A stretch of DNA of 64,000 bases from Lutimonas vermicola (GCF_038433205.1 NZ_JBCDNA010000001.1:1615333-1679332); one strand, 5' to 3'. Numbered from the stretch's first letter, positions 25,458 to 35,754 are shown. Notes: generated from the sequence alone by a model not told the origin. Numbers and translations are program-made.

Positions 25458-25664
25458 AGGTAATTAACTACAATAAAAATATATACCACTGATAATCAAT
25501 GGCATAATATTCTTTGTTTGAATTTTTTAATATATAAAATAATTATGTTATTCTAAAAAATTTGGACGCTTATATTAATTCAGCATAAAAACTATAAACA
25601 ATTATTGTGAATACTCCTTTTTTTTAAACATTAAATTTTGAATTAATAAAACCTGTTTTGATGC

Positions 25665-25699
25665 AAAAAAAAACATATTACAAAAAGTAATATGTTTTT
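25665..25699 (-). terminator. Terminator of the prolyl oligopeptidase gene
   Basis: 12-bp perfect stem (25669-25680 with 25688-25699) with a 7-base loop; on the minus strand it ends in a run of nine T. It starts 18 bases after the stop of the oligopeptidase gene. Confidence 0.85.
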
Positions 25700-25716
25700 C
25701 ATTTATTTCATTTATC

Positions 25717-27897
25717 CTATTTCGCAAGAGGCGCTTTGTCAGTTCTGATCGACTGGTAAGAAGGGTGCCCCATTTGCCAAAAAGCAAAGCTAAATATATC
25801 GGCAAACTCTTCAAATTGTTTTGTTTTAGCATCACTTCCATGACCAGATTCATAATCCACCCTAAACAGTATCGGGTTATCAGAACCGTTGGCAGCTTGC
25901 AGCCGGGCTGCAAATTTTCCTGGTTCCCAGGCCGATACTCTCCGATCGTTTATCCCTGTAGTGATCATTGTAGCCGGGTACTTTACGCCATCCTTAATAT
26001 GCAAATAGGAATCCATTTCATACAAAGCTTTGAATCCTGCTTCGTCTTTAACGCTTCCAAACTCGGGTACATTTATAGGCCCATTGGGTGTAAGCTCGCT
26101 TCGCACGGTATTCATTGCGCCTACAGCAGGCACGACAACTCCAAAAAGATCGGGACGCTCAGTCATGGAACGACCCACCAATATACCACCTGCACTCCCT
26201 CCAAATATCATGGTTTTCTCAGGAGAACTGATTTTTTCTTTATGCATATATTCGGCACATGCTATAAAGTCTTTCCAGGTATTGGGTTTGGTCTGCTTGT
26301 AACCAGCCTTATGCCAGGCATCTCCTAGTTCTCCTCCACCGCGAACATGACCAATTGCTATAACCCCCCCTTCACTTATCCAGGTAAGAAACATCGATGA
26401 AAAGAAAGGACTGATGGAAATGCCATAGGAACCGTAGCCGTAGAGCATAAGTGGATTCTTCCCGTCTCTTTTCATATTCTTGTCATAGATTAATGATACC
26501 GGCACCATAACTCCATCATGGGAAGGCACCATGATCTCTTCGGCTACAATATTCTCAAATTCCGGGAATTCGGCCTTTGAAGACAGCATTTCATAAGTAA
26601 AACTCTTGTCATTAAGGTCGTACCTGTATCTGGCTCCATCACGTGTCCATCCGCCCATAGATATCCACAACTCTTTATGATCAACTCCTTTTGTACTAAG
26701 AGAAGCCGAGCCTGCCGTAAAGGGTAATTCTAGTTCCTCCGCAGCTGCTCCGGGTTCTTTAAGGTAATATACCTTGGTCTCCACCCCATTTCTTCGTTTT
26801 GCAAAGAAATATCCTTCTGAAGTAATGGCAAAATCAGTTATAACTGATTCTTCGTCGTGTGGTATCAGGGTAGTTGCTTTTGAGAAGTCTGTATTTGCAA
26901 GGGGTGACATCATAACTTTGTAATTTGGGGCGTCTTTTTTGGATCTCAAATAGAAATTCTTGCTGTCGGTACCCAAACTTGTGATCATATCTTCACGCTT
27001 TACAATTTGCTTCCATGGGGTGTGCTTTTGCTTTAATCCATCTGCATCAGCCATATAAATTTTAGCATTACGCTCCACCGTAGAAGCATACATAAATAAC
27101 TTATCTGCATCCTTGTCATAATAAATACGTGGAATTTCCTCAGGTGTGATATTGAGTTCCGGATAGTCGGGAGCCCAAAATACAACAGGGTCATTGGCCG
27201 AATCCGAACCTACCTCATGAAGATATGTTTTTGTATTGATCTGCCTGTTTTGATCAGTGATATCATCTGAGTTGTACTTGCCGTAACTAAAGCTTTTGTT
27301 ATCCTTCTGCCAGGCAGCACCACCCATACTTGAACTGATAGCCTCCGACAAAAGTTTATTGGTCTTCATATCCATGACAAGTATGGTCGATGATTCAGAC
27401 CCGTTCGGAGCTATAGCAAAGGACAAGAGGCTACCATCCCGATTAGGACTAATGGATCCGACGGTATACTGTTTGCCTTCTTCCTTATTATAAGAAGAAG
27501 GATCAAATAATAAAGTTTCCTGGCCCTCATAACCTTTACGCATAAATAATTTTCCGGTCTCATCCTCAGGCGTAGTTTTCAAATAAAAATAGAAGTCATT
27601 TTCTGTAATATTCAAGTTGTAAACACGACTTGACCTTCTTTGATCCAATTCCTTGAACTTGGATATCAAAGCTTCCCGGCCATTCACATTCTTCATAGTA
27701 TGCGCTGTGTAATCCCCCTGGCCTTTAAACCATTCGATTACTTTTTCGTCATTCATGTCTTCCAGATACTGATACGGGTCTTCAATTTTTTGGCCAAAGT
27801 ACTCATCAACCACAATTTTTACAGGAGCCACAGGTTGGTTTTGTGCCAACACCCCAAAACAAGGAGTCAAAAGCAACAGCAATAATAGTTTTTTCAT
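25717..27897 (-). CDS. Prolyl oligopeptidase family serine peptidase (S9A), secreted
   Basis: 726 residues. Signal peptide MKKLLLLLLLTPCFGVLAQ, so it is exported, probably to the periplasm. A seven-bladed propeller domain (about 90-450) is followed by the alpha/beta hydrolase domain: catalytic Ser in GGSAGGILVG (about 567), Asp in GINDRRVSAWEP (about 649) and His in ESGHGSD (about 685). The preceding GEL-type region HVRGGGELGDAWH is typical of prolyl endopeptidase. It cleaves short proline-containing peptides. It is a single gene with its own terminator; the upstream region is 225 bases and contains no promoter that I can name with confidence. Confidence 0.94.
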   Translation of the reverse strand: MKKLLLLLLLTPCFGVLAQNQPVAPVKIVVDEYFGQKIEDPYQYLEDMNDEKVIEWFKGQGDYTAHTMKNVNGREALISKFKELDQRRSSRVYNLNITENDFYFYLKTTPEDETGKLFMRKGYEGQETLLFDPSSYNKEEGKQYTVGSISPNRDGSLLSFAIAPNGSESSTILVMDMKTNKLLSEAISSSMGGAAWQKDNKSFSYGKYNSDDITDQNRQINTKTYLHEVGSDSANDPVVFWAPDYPELNITPEEIPRIYYDKDADKLFMYASTVERNAKIYMADADGLKQKHTPWKQIVKREDMITSLGTDSKNFYLRSKKDAPNYKVMMSPLANTDFSKATTLIPHDEESVITDFAITSEGYFFAKRRNGVETKVYYLKEPGAAAEELELPFTAGSASLSTKGVDHKELWISMGGWTRDGARYRYDLNDKSFTYEMLSSKAEFPEFENIVAEEIMVPSHDGVMVPVSLIYDKNMKRDGKNPLMLYGYGSYGISISPFFSSMFLTWISEGGVIAIGHVRGGGELGDAWHKAGYKQTKPNTWKDFIACAEYMHKEKISSPEKTMIFGGSAGGILVGRSMTERPDLFGVVVPAVGAMNTVRSELTPNGPINVPEFGSVKDEAGFKALYEMDSYLHIKDGVKYPATMITTGINDRRVSAWEPGKFAARLQAANGSDNPILFRVDYESGHGSDAKTKQFEEFADIFSFAFWQMGHPSYQSIRTDKAPLAK

Positions 27898-28122
27898 AAG
27901 GTTTAATTTTAATTAAAATGAATGTATGAATGGCAGCAAACTTGCTCATACAAGAATAACAACCACTTCAGATTCGAAACTGGCCATTAATAAATAGCAG
28001 GTATCATTCAAAGTTGAGTAAAGTTAAGCTAAATTTCACAAACCAAATTGCAGGTCAATTTGGCTTAAACGCAGGGTTTCTCAAAAAAGAAGCCCAACCT
28101 TATGAAGGGTTTTAAAAAAATT

Positions 28123-28449
28123 TTAGGAGTTTTTCCAATACTGAGGTTTTGTATCTTCCGATACCTGATTCCAGTAATCCTGATTGACAATATGTTTGCC
28201 ATCAATAGTCTTCAATCTTCTTTGAAAAACATAAACTGCAGGGTTAAAGGTCATATCGGTAACCCCAACGGTATATAGTTGTGGTTCATCTTCAGACTTT
28301 CTCTTTTCTTCTCCTATAACAACCTCATACCCATTAACTTCCAGTAGGTTTTTTAAAAATTCTTTTCTAGGAGCTTCAATTTTCTTTTCTACAAAAGTGA
28401 CACGTTGCTCTCCAATACTACCAAATAAATGTTTGCCTCCTAATCCCAT
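28123..28449 (-). CDS. Conserved-looking 108-aa protein at the end of the nuo operon
   Basis: 108 residues, soluble, mixed charge, no signal peptide or Cys cluster. The sequence includes GLGGKHLFGSIGEQRVTFVEK near the start and YTVGVTDMTFNPAVYVFQ in the middle, which look like a compact alpha/beta fold. I do not recognise a family. The start is 6 bases after the nuoN stop on the same strand, so it is the last gene of the nuo operon. An assembly or electron-input role for the Nuo complex is possible but only from position; it may instead be an unrelated hitchhiker. Confidence 0.78.
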   Translation of the reverse strand: MGLGGKHLFGSIGEQRVTFVEKKIEAPRKEFLKNLLEVNGYEVVIGEEKRKSEDEPQLYTVGVTDMTFNPAVYVFQRRLKTIDGKHIVNQDYWNQVSEDTKPQYWKNS

Positions 28450-28455
28450 AAAACA

Positions 28456-29886
28456 TCAATTTAAAAAAGAATTACTAATTTCAAATATATAATTGTACAA
28501 AGGACTGTATACACCAGTTATTAAAATACCTAATGCGGCCAGAATCAAACCCAGCCTCATATAAATCTTACTGTTAAAGAAAGGTATGGCGTCTGGATTT
28601 TTCCTCAAGAACATGGCTCTTATGACCAATAAATAATAATACAAAGAGATTGTTGCATTGACTACAGCTATGAAAACCAAAAAATAATACCCCTTACTCG
28701 CTGCTGCCGCATATAAAAAGAACTTACCAAAAAAACCTGCTAAGGGTGGTATTCCCGCTAATGAAAACAAAGCCAGCATCATAACCAAACTCAGTTTAGG
28801 GTTCGTGCGATAGAGGCCTTCATAATCATCCATATTCTCTTTACCTGATGCAGTAGATATGGCCTGAACAACTCCAAAGGCACCTAAATTAGAAAAGATA
28901 TAAACCGCAACAAAATAAACTATTGTAGAATAACCAAGTTGATCATTCGATAAAAATCCGAGCAAAATAAATCCGGCCTGTGCTATAGATGAATAAGCTA
29001 AAAACCTTTTCATATTTTGTTGTCTCAAAGCAAATAAATTACCGATAAACATCGTGGCAATTGCCACCATATAAATTATTTTACTCCAAACGGGCATCAA
29101 AGGTTTCATTACAGTAAACAAAATGATCATTAAAATCACTATGGCCGCACCTTTCGAAATTACCGAAAGAAACGAAGCGATACTTATGGGTGCTCCCTGA
29201 TAAACATCTGCTGTCCAGAAATGAAATGGCACTAGTGAAATTTTAAAAGCCAATCCTGAAAAGAAAAATATAAATCCTAAAACAGATAAGTTAGAAATGC
29301 TTAAAATGGCTCCCATTGCATCAAAATAAATCGTTCCGGTGGTGGCGTATAAAAATGAAATTCCCAATAAAGCTGTTCCCGATGCTAAAGCAGATGACAA
29401 AATGAATTTAACACCACCCTCTGCCGAATCTCTTTTATATGTTTCATATGCTACCAAAGCAGCAACAGGTAAGGTTGCCAATTCCAAACCAATATAAAAC
29501 ATTAAGAAATCGCCTGCAGAAATCATAAAATACATCCCCAACAGGGAAGAAAAAAGCAACACAAAAAATTCAGTTGATTTATTTTGTGCTACTACAGTTT
29601 TATTAAGCCAATCAGCCGATTGCAACAATAAGATCAAAACGCCAATGTTCAAAGTGTTCTTAAAAAAGTACAAAAGCACATGGGTCTTAAACATTCCCCC
29701 GAATAAACTTCCCTCGTTTAAAGGTAAAAATCCAACAATGGTATGAATAATAAAAAGTACAATGGCAACCGAGACGATCTTGTCTTTTTGCTCCTTGGTA
29801 GAAAATATCTCGAAGATAAGCAGCAATAATATTACCGCCAACAGCCCCAATTCATTTCGCATTAATAGTAAACTTTCCCAGTTCAT
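28456..29886 (-). CDS. nuoN: NADH-quinone oxidoreductase-type subunit N
   Basis: 476-residue antiporter-like membrane subunit of complex I with about 14 helices. The central family motif VPFHFWTADVYQGAP is at about 220, preceded by a Lys-bearing helix (FKISLVPFHF), and KRFLAYSSIAQAGF follows at about 290-304. It is one of the three proton-pumping subunits. 12 bases separate it from nuoM upstream; the 108-aa gene follows directly. Confidence 0.94.
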   Translation of the reverse strand: MNWESLLLMRNELGLLAVILLLLIFEIFSTKEQKDKIVSVAIVLFIIHTIVGFLPLNEGSLFGGMFKTHVLLYFFKNTLNIGVLILLLQSADWLNKTVVAQNKSTEFFVLLFSSLLGMYFMISAGDFLMFYIGLELATLPVAALVAYETYKRDSAEGGVKFILSSALASGTALLGISFLYATTGTIYFDAMGAILSISNLSVLGFIFFFSGLAFKISLVPFHFWTADVYQGAPISIASFLSVISKGAAIVILMIILFTVMKPLMPVWSKIIYMVAIATMFIGNLFALRQQNMKRFLAYSSIAQAGFILLGFLSNDQLGYSTIVYFVAVYIFSNLGAFGVVQAISTASGKENMDDYEGLYRTNPKLSLVMMLALFSLAGIPPLAGFFGKFFLYAAAASKGYYFLVFIAVVNATISLYYYLLVIRAMFLRKNPDAIPFFNSKIYMRLGLILAALGILITGVYSPLYNYIFEISNSFLN

Positions 29887-29898
29887 TTTTTTTATTTT

Positions 29899-31386
29899 TT
29901 AAAGTAATCTTTCTAAAAATGGCTCCAAACTTTCCTTTATCATTTCTCCAAGTCCAAATGGCATTATACCAATTAATACAACAGGAACCATCAATAGTAC
30001 AAGTCCTGTTTTTTCATACCATGTAGCTTTTGGAAGATCATTATAATCTTGGTTGCTTAAAGGCCCCATCATTATCTTACCAATCATTCTAAGGATATAA
30101 ACCGCAGTAATAACAATTGACGAAACAACCAATACGGTTGATACTCTGTGAAATGTGTCGTCGTGCTGAAAGGCTCCTACAAAAATGTTCATCTCTGCTA
30201 CAAAACCACTAAAACCGGGTAAGCCTAAATAGGCTAGTCCAGTAATAACATATACTGCACCAATAAATGGCAATACTTTCATGAGTCCACCCAACTTCGC
30301 GATATCCCTGGTGTGGGTTCTTCCGTAAACCATGCCTATCAGGGCAAAGAATAAGGCTGTTAACAAACCATGAGATAAAGACTGGATAATAGCACCATTC
30401 CAGGCTGTTTTATTCATCATTAACAAAGCGAACAAAACCAAACCAAGGTGGCTTACAGATGCATAAGCATTGATGTATTTTAAATCTTTTTGCATTATTG
30501 CACCAAATGCCCCGTAAACAACTCCAATTACAGAAAGAACGATAAAGAAATCAGACCAGTTAATTGCACCTACAGGTAATAAATACATGGCAACCCTAAA
30601 AATTCCATAGCCACCCAATTTCATTAAAACACCTGCGTGTAACATAGATACTGCAGTTGGTGCCGAGGCATGACCCGAAGGTGACCAGGTATGAAATGGA
30701 AACAGGGCTCCCAATACGCCAAAACCGATAAAAGTCAATGGGAAAAATAAATTTTGGGCTGCTTCCGGTATATTAACCTTCGCTATTTCCAAAATATTAA
30801 ACGTCAAATTTCCTCCATCTGCATTGGAATTAAAATAAATTCCCAATATCCCAACCGATAACACTGCCGAAGCACCCATTAACATCAGAGTTAATTTCAT
30901 GGCAGAAAATTCTCTTGGACCTGAACCCCATATACCGATTAGTAGGTACATAGGTATTACCGCTATCTCGAAAAAGACGAACATGGTAAAAAGATCTATA
31001 GAAATAAAGAATCCAAATACACCTGCTGATAAAACGATTAAAGAAATAAAGAACTCTTTAGGCAGATCATCAACCATCCATGATATGAAAACACCTGCTA
31101 AAACAACCACAGATGTAAGCGCAATCATAACAACCGATACAGCGTCAACACCTATGATATAATGTATGTTAAAACTTTCAAACCAAGTATAATCCTTAAC
31201 AAAAACCATGATGTCTTTGTTGACAGACCGTTCTTTTAGATAGGCAAAAATTAAGTTTACCGACATGCCGAACTGAACCAGCATTCCTATCAAAGCAACT
31301 ACTCTTGTTTGCTTTAGATCTTTGGTAAAGCTTAAAACTATTACCGTTATAATCGGAACTATTACAAAAAGTGTTAAAATATCCAT
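29899..31386 (-). CDS. nuoM: NADH-quinone oxidoreductase-type subunit M
   Basis: 495-residue antiporter-like subunit. Seen: the Glu-bearing helix FVFFEIAVIPMYLLIG near 135-150, HTWSPSGHASAPTAVS followed by HAGVLMKLGGYG (about 240-265), and the conserved INAYASVSHLG (about 305-316). Proton translocation in the membrane arm is the known family role. It lies 9 bases after nuoL and 12 before nuoN. Confidence 0.95.
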   Translation of the reverse strand: MDILTLFVIVPIITVIVLSFTKDLKQTRVVALIGMLVQFGMSVNLIFAYLKERSVNKDIMVFVKDYTWFESFNIHYIIGVDAVSVVMIALTSVVVLAGVFISWMVDDLPKEFFISLIVLSAGVFGFFISIDLFTMFVFFEIAVIPMYLLIGIWGSGPREFSAMKLTLMLMGASAVLSVGILGIYFNSNADGGNLTFNILEIAKVNIPEAAQNLFFPLTFIGFGVLGALFPFHTWSPSGHASAPTAVSMLHAGVLMKLGGYGIFRVAMYLLPVGAINWSDFFIVLSVIGVVYGAFGAIMQKDLKYINAYASVSHLGLVLFALLMMNKTAWNGAIIQSLSHGLLTALFFALIGMVYGRTHTRDIAKLGGLMKVLPFIGAVYVITGLAYLGLPGFSGFVAEMNIFVGAFQHDDTFHRVSTVLVVSSIVITAVYILRMIGKIMMGPLSNQDYNDLPKATWYEKTGLVLLMVPVVLIGIMPFGLGEMIKESLEPFLERLL

Positions 31387-31395
31387 AGTTCTAAA

Positions 31396-33312
31396 TTAAC
31401 TTATCCATATATAAAAAATTACAATAGCGATAACCACACCACCACCAATAAAAGACATCGCATAATCCTGAAATTTACCCGACTGCATTCCTTTAATTTT
31501 ATTCGAGAATGATGCGGTAACATTCCCAATACCAATCATTGAGGCATCAACTATATTTTTATCAATCCATGCAGACGGAGCTGCTATCATTCCAAAAATT
31601 ATTTTCTTGGTTACGAATAAATAGATCTCATCAAAATAAAATTTATGATAGGCCCATGTATAAAGTACACCAAAGGCAGTTGAAATTCTTTCGGGTAAAT
31701 TGTTTTCTTTTTTATAAAACACAAAAGCCAGGGCAAACCCAAGAAATCCGACAGCAGTGGCTATAGCGGCCAATGAAAAATTCAAATGTGCTTCAAATGG
31801 CTTATGATCAGCTGTTACATATTCACTAAAATGTATATACCCGCCAACTATACTCATAAATGCTAAAAACAGCATTGGTATTTTCATAGACATGGGAGAT
31901 TCATGGGGGGTATGATCGTATTGTTTCTCCTTTCCCCAAAAAATCCCAAAATACAGTCTGAACATATAAAAAGCAGTTAGACCGGCAACAACAACACTAC
32001 TGATATAAATGATCGTATTTTGCTCATAAGCCGCGGCTAAGATTTCGTCTTTACTGAAGAAACCAGCCAATCCGGGAAAACCTGAAATAGATAAAGCGGC
32101 AATCAAAAAAGTGATATGCGTAAAAGGCATATATTTTCTTAAGCCTCCCATATCTTGTAAATAATTGCTGTGAATAGCATGAATTACCGAACCTGCACCT
32201 AAGAAAAGTAAAGCTTTAAACATGGCATGAGTAAATAAATGGAACATGGAAGCCATGTATCCAAGCCCGTCATGACCCTCATATCCTGAAACACCCAAAG
32301 CCAACATCATATAGCCAATTTGCGACATGGTTGAAAAGGCTAAAACCCTTTTTATATCGTTTTGCGTCAAGGCAATAATTGCAGCCACCAACGAAGAAAT
32401 TGCCCCTACATAAGCAACAACCTCCAAGGCAAATCCGTTTTCAACAAAATAGAAAGCGGGAAATAATCTCGCCACTAAATACACACCGGCTACTACCATG
32501 GTCGCCGCGTGTATAAGAGCCGAAACAGGGGTTGGGCCTTCCATTGCATCAGGTAACCAAATGTGAAACGGGAGCATGGCTGATTTACCGGCACCTCCCA
32601 TAAAAATCAGGATAAGACCCCAGGTCATAACCGATAGCCCCATAAATGAGCTGCTGGCCCAATTGGTAATAAGATATCCTTCAGGATTATTCAATTCGCC
32701 AAAATCAAAAGTACCCGAGTAATAACTTACCAGTAAAATTCCCAGTAAAAAGCCCAGATCTGCAAATCTGGTAACTATAAAAGCTTTTTTTGCTGCTGCA
32801 ACTGCTGAAGGTTTTGTGTAATAATATCCAATTAATAAAAAGGAAGAGGCGCCAACTAATTCCCAAAAAATATACATTTGAAATATATTGGTGGCTAAAA
32901 CCAATCCGAACATTGAAAAACTAAACAATGCCAGGTAAGCGAAAAAACGAGTAAAACCATCGTCTCCCTTCATATAGCCTCTGCTGTAAAGATGCACCAT
33001 AAAAGATATGGTTGATACAACGATCAGCATCATCACCGAAGTTGGATCTATTAAAACACCCATGTCTATGTGCAATTTATCCGAAAAAATTAACCAGGTA
33101 TACTTATGCACAAAGGTTTGGTAAACACCGTCTACCTTAGCATACATAAAATAATTATAAGCTGTATAAAGTGACAATCCAAACGAAGTTGCCAGTCCCA
33201 AGGAACCCATCCATCCCGAAACTGAAGCCGGAATTTTCCTGCTGAATAAACCCAGGATCACAAAAAGTGCCAGTGGTATGAGCGGAATGAACATGCTATA
33301 AGTAAAATCCAT
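31396..33312 (-). CDS. nuoL: NADH-quinone oxidoreductase-type subunit L
   Basis: 638-residue subunit, the distal antiporter-like protein with the lateral helix at its C-terminus. Motifs: FFAYLALFSFSMFGLV and FWELVGASSFLLIGYYY (N-terminal Glu helix), LPFHIWLPDAMEGPTPVS followed by HAATMVVAGVYL, and KRVLAFSTMSQIGYMMLALG. C-terminal charged segment and final helix (VVIAIVIFYIWIS) are present. 31 bases separate it from nuoK. Confidence 0.96.
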   Translation of the reverse strand: MDFTYSMFIPLIPLALFVILGLFSRKIPASVSGWMGSLGLATSFGLSLYTAYNYFMYAKVDGVYQTFVHKYTWLIFSDKLHIDMGVLIDPTSVMMLIVVSTISFMVHLYSRGYMKGDDGFTRFFAYLALFSFSMFGLVLATNIFQMYIFWELVGASSFLLIGYYYTKPSAVAAAKKAFIVTRFADLGFLLGILLVSYYSGTFDFGELNNPEGYLITNWASSSFMGLSVMTWGLILIFMGGAGKSAMLPFHIWLPDAMEGPTPVSALIHAATMVVAGVYLVARLFPAFYFVENGFALEVVAYVGAISSLVAAIIALTQNDIKRVLAFSTMSQIGYMMLALGVSGYEGHDGLGYMASMFHLFTHAMFKALLFLGAGSVIHAIHSNYLQDMGGLRKYMPFTHITFLIAALSISGFPGLAGFFSKDEILAAAYEQNTIIYISSVVVAGLTAFYMFRLYFGIFWGKEKQYDHTPHESPMSMKIPMLFLAFMSIVGGYIHFSEYVTADHKPFEAHLNFSLAAIATAVGFLGFALAFVFYKKENNLPERISTAFGVLYTWAYHKFYFDEIYLFVTKKIIFGMIAAPSAWIDKNIVDASMIGIGNVTASFSNKIKGMQSGKFQDYAMSFIGGGVVIAIVIFYIWIS

Positions 33313-33343
33313 TGTATTCTGTTTAAATTCTTTTTCCTCTATT

Positions 33344-33661
33344 TTAATACTTCATCTCCTGAGTATCCTTCACTTCAACCGAAACTGCAAGTTTGTACAG
33401 ATTGATAATAATTGCAATTGCCAACGCTGTTTCGGCAGCTGCCATGGCAACAATAAAAATTGAAAAAATCACACCTTGCAAAAAATCCGGGTAGAGATAT
33501 GTATTAATGATCACAAAATTAACAGCAGCTGCATTTAAAATCAATTCAATCGACATCAATACTGTTATCAAATTCTCTCTTGTAAAAAAACCGTAAACTC
33601 CGATAAAAAATAAAACACTCGAAAGCGTTAAAATTTCATATATGCTAATACCTTCGATCAT
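33344..33661 (-). CDS. nuoK: NADH-quinone oxidoreductase-type subunit K
   Basis: 105 residues, three membrane helices, normal length. The two conserved buried Glu residues are seen in MSIELILNAAAVNF and in AAAETALAIAI, and they form part of the proton path. It lies 3 bases after nuoJ. Confidence 0.95.
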   Translation of the reverse strand: MIEGISIYEILTLSSVLFFIGVYGFFTRENLITVLMSIELILNAAAVNFVIINTYLYPDFLQGVIFSIFIVAMAAAETALAIAIIINLYKLAVSVEVKDTQEMKY

Positions 33662-33664
33662 TTT

Positions 33665-34171
33665 TTATTCATTTAATTTTTTTCCTTTAGCGATGACAAT
33701 TGCTCCAACCATCACTGCTAACAATAGAACACTCATTACTTCAAAAGGCAAAATAAATCCACCTTCGCCGTAGCCCAATAATTTTCTTCCAATATCGGCT
33801 ACTTCAATAGTCTTGTCTGTGCCAGCTGTTTGGAACGGAAATGTATAGATCGCCCAAAGCGTAATTCCAAGACCTACCGCACTTATAATTCCTGCCATTA
33901 TTTTTTTTCGCAAAGCAGTAACTTCCAGTTCAAGTTCTACATGGTGAACCAACAAGACAGAAAAAATAATCAACACAATTACGCCACCTCCGTAAACGGC
34001 TAATTGAATAGCAGCCAAAAGACTGTAATCGATCATAAAGTATATGCCCGATATCGCTACCAATACAAATAACAGGTAAATTACTGCTCTTAAAATTTTA
34101 CGGCTTGAAACAGATGCTATTGCAAAAATTAATATCAAGGCAGATAAAATGTAAAATAAAATTGTTTCCAT
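33665..34171 (-). CDS. nuoJ: NADH-quinone oxidoreductase-type subunit J
   Basis: 168 residues, five membrane helices. The family pattern LLAAIQLAVYGGGVIVLIIF is at about 51-70. It belongs to the part of the membrane arm next to the quinone site. It lies 4 bases behind nuoI and 3 before nuoK, with probable translational coupling. Confidence 0.94.
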   Translation of the reverse strand: METILFYILSALILIFAIASVSSRKILRAVIYLLFVLVAISGIYFMIDYSLLAAIQLAVYGGGVIVLIIFSVLLVHHVELELEVTALRKKIMAGIISAVGLGITLWAIYTFPFQTAGTDKTIEVADIGRKLLGYGEGGFILPFEVMSVLLLAVMVGAIVIAKGKKLNE

Positions 34172-34175
34172 AATA

Positions 34176-34652
34176 TTAATCTTCGATTCCTGCTTTTACC
34201 TTTGAGCCGGGTTGATTCAGAACTTTAGTTAGCATGCTTCTGTCATAAACAGAATTTTCGTAATTCGGAGCCCAAACAATAGCATCGGTCGGACAAGCTT
34301 CGATACATAAACCACACATGGTACACATAGATAAATGGTAGATGTGCTTATCGATCATTTTTTTCTTTTTCCCCGTTGCCGGATCAATCTGTCTGTCCCA
34401 GATGATCTCAATGGAGCCGTTTGGGCATGCTATTTCACAAGATTGACATCCGGTGCAATAGTGTTCATTTGTATCGTCATGCGGCATTACAACTTCACCT
34501 CTAAACCGGTCGAACATTTTTAATGTATCCCTGTTATCGGGGTATTGTTGTGTTATACTACCTTTTCGTGCATGAATAAAATAACCACCGGTAACACTCA
34601 TTCCGGTTAGCAAGGTTTTTATTCCGTTATATATATCTGAAAAGTAACTCAT
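34176..34652 (-). CDS. nuoI: Complex I iron-sulfur subunit I (2 x 4Fe-4S)
   Basis: 158 residues. Two ferredoxin-type motifs, CTGCQSCEIACP (about 62-73) and CTMCGLCIEACP (about 111-122), hold the N6a and N6b clusters that pass electrons to N2 in NuoB. In a complex without NuoEFG this subunit is the likely entry point for electrons from ferredoxin. A basic and aromatic N-terminus (about 1-55) should contact the membrane arm. Note the longer insert between the clusters containing RQIDPATGKKKKMID, which is strongly basic and could form part of a docking surface for an acidic ferredoxin; that is inference. Confidence 0.95.
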   Translation of the reverse strand: MSYFSDIYNGIKTLLTGMSVTGGYFIHARKGSITQQYPDNRDTLKMFDRFRGEVVMPHDDTNEHYCTGCQSCEIACPNGSIEIIWDRQIDPATGKKKKMIDKHIYHLSMCTMCGLCIEACPTDAIVWAPNYENSVYDRSMLTKVLNQPGSKVKAGIED

Positions 34653-34670
34653 TATCGTTCTTTATCATTA

Positions 34671-35753
34671 TTAAATTATCCAATTCAACCAAATTACAAT
34701 AGCCATTATGACTATATTCACCAAATTTATTGGCAATAAATACTTCCATTCTAGAGTCAATAATTGGTCTACCCTTAATCTTGGGAAGGTCCACCTAAAC
34801 CACATCATCACAAAAATAATTATCAATACTTTTATCAAAAACCAAACAGATTCCGGGAACCATGCAATATGATCTGTGATTCCGAAAGGAGATAACCATC
34901 CACCAAAAAATAATACTACAGCTATTGAAGCAATAATAAACATATTGATAAATTCTGCTAAAAAGAAATAGGCGAATTTCATACCCGAATATTCTGTATG
35001 AAACCCTGCTCCTAACTCGGATTCTGCTTCTACCAAATCAAAAGGCGCCCTGTTGGTCTCGGCTGTTCCGGCGATCATAAAAATCATAAAAGCAACAATC
35101 GCAGGAATATGCCCTTGCACGATTAACCAGCCACCCGTTCTTTGTACCTCAATAATTTCAGACAATTGTAGTGATCCTGTCAACAAAACCATAGTTAATA
35201 TTGACATCCCCACAGATAATTCATAACTAATGGTTTGTAAACCGCTTCGCATAGCACCTATCAAAGCAAATTTGTTGTTACTTGCCCATCCTCCTAATAA
35301 AATTCCTATCACACCAATTGAAGAGACTGCAATTAAAAAGAACACCCCAATATTGATATCAAAAGCTTGAAATTGTTTTGAAAAAGGAAAAACTCCAATG
35401 GCAATTAGAGAAGAAACAATCACAAAATAAGGTGCCAAATTGAATAAGAATTTGTCAACCCTATCAGTACTTGTTAATTCTTTAGAAACCAGTTTTAAGG
35501 CATCTGCCATGGTTTGAAATATTCCACCCGGACCCACTCTGTTTGGTCCTAGCCTCAACTGAAACCATGCAGCTACTTTGCGTTCTAACAATACCAAATA
35601 CAATCCTGCTACCGCAAATAAGGTTAGATAAGCTACTGCAACTAAAACCCAAATTGTAATTGTCGCCGCACTTTCGGGCATGATGGAATAAATCCAATTA
35701 CTTATTGTTTTTGTTATGCTTAATGGTAAATTCATCATTAAAAAATTAGTCAA
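34671..35753 (-). CDS. nuoH: NADH-quinone oxidoreductase-type subunit H
   Basis: 360 residues with about eight helices. Conserved LLERKVAAWFQLRLGPNRVG is at about 51-70 and the quinone-site region PFDLVEAESELGAGFHTEYS at about 238-257. The long N-terminal extension before the first family helix (about 25 residues) may be part of the protein or an upstream start; MNLPLSIT at residue 7 is an alternative. One base separates it from nuoD. Confidence 0.95.
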   Translation of the reverse strand: MTNFLMMNLPLSITKTISNWIYSIMPESAATITIWVLVAVAYLTLFAVAGLYLVLLERKVAAWFQLRLGPNRVGPGGIFQTMADALKLVSKELTSTDRVDKFLFNLAPYFVIVSSLIAIGVFPFSKQFQAFDINIGVFFLIAVSSIGVIGILLGGWASNNKFALIGAMRSGLQTISYELSVGMSILTMVLLTGSLQLSEIIEVQRTGGWLIVQGHIPAIVAFMIFMIAGTAETNRAPFDLVEAESELGAGFHTEYSGMKFAYFFLAEFINMFIIASIAVVLFFGGWLSPFGITDHIAWFPESVWFLIKVLIIIFVMMWFRWTFPRLRVDQLLTLEWKYLLPINLVNIVIMAIVIWLNWII

Positions 35754-35754
35754 A

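Noticed and set aside
25602..25913. 103-codon open frame on the minus strand over the end of the oligopeptidase gene
   Set aside because: It overlaps the catalytic 3' part of a clear prolyl oligopeptidase and its terminator in another frame.
28074..28095. Stem behind the 108-aa gene as the nuo operon terminator
   Set aside because: 8-bp stem with a mismatch and no T-run on the minus strand; a clear terminator was not found here.
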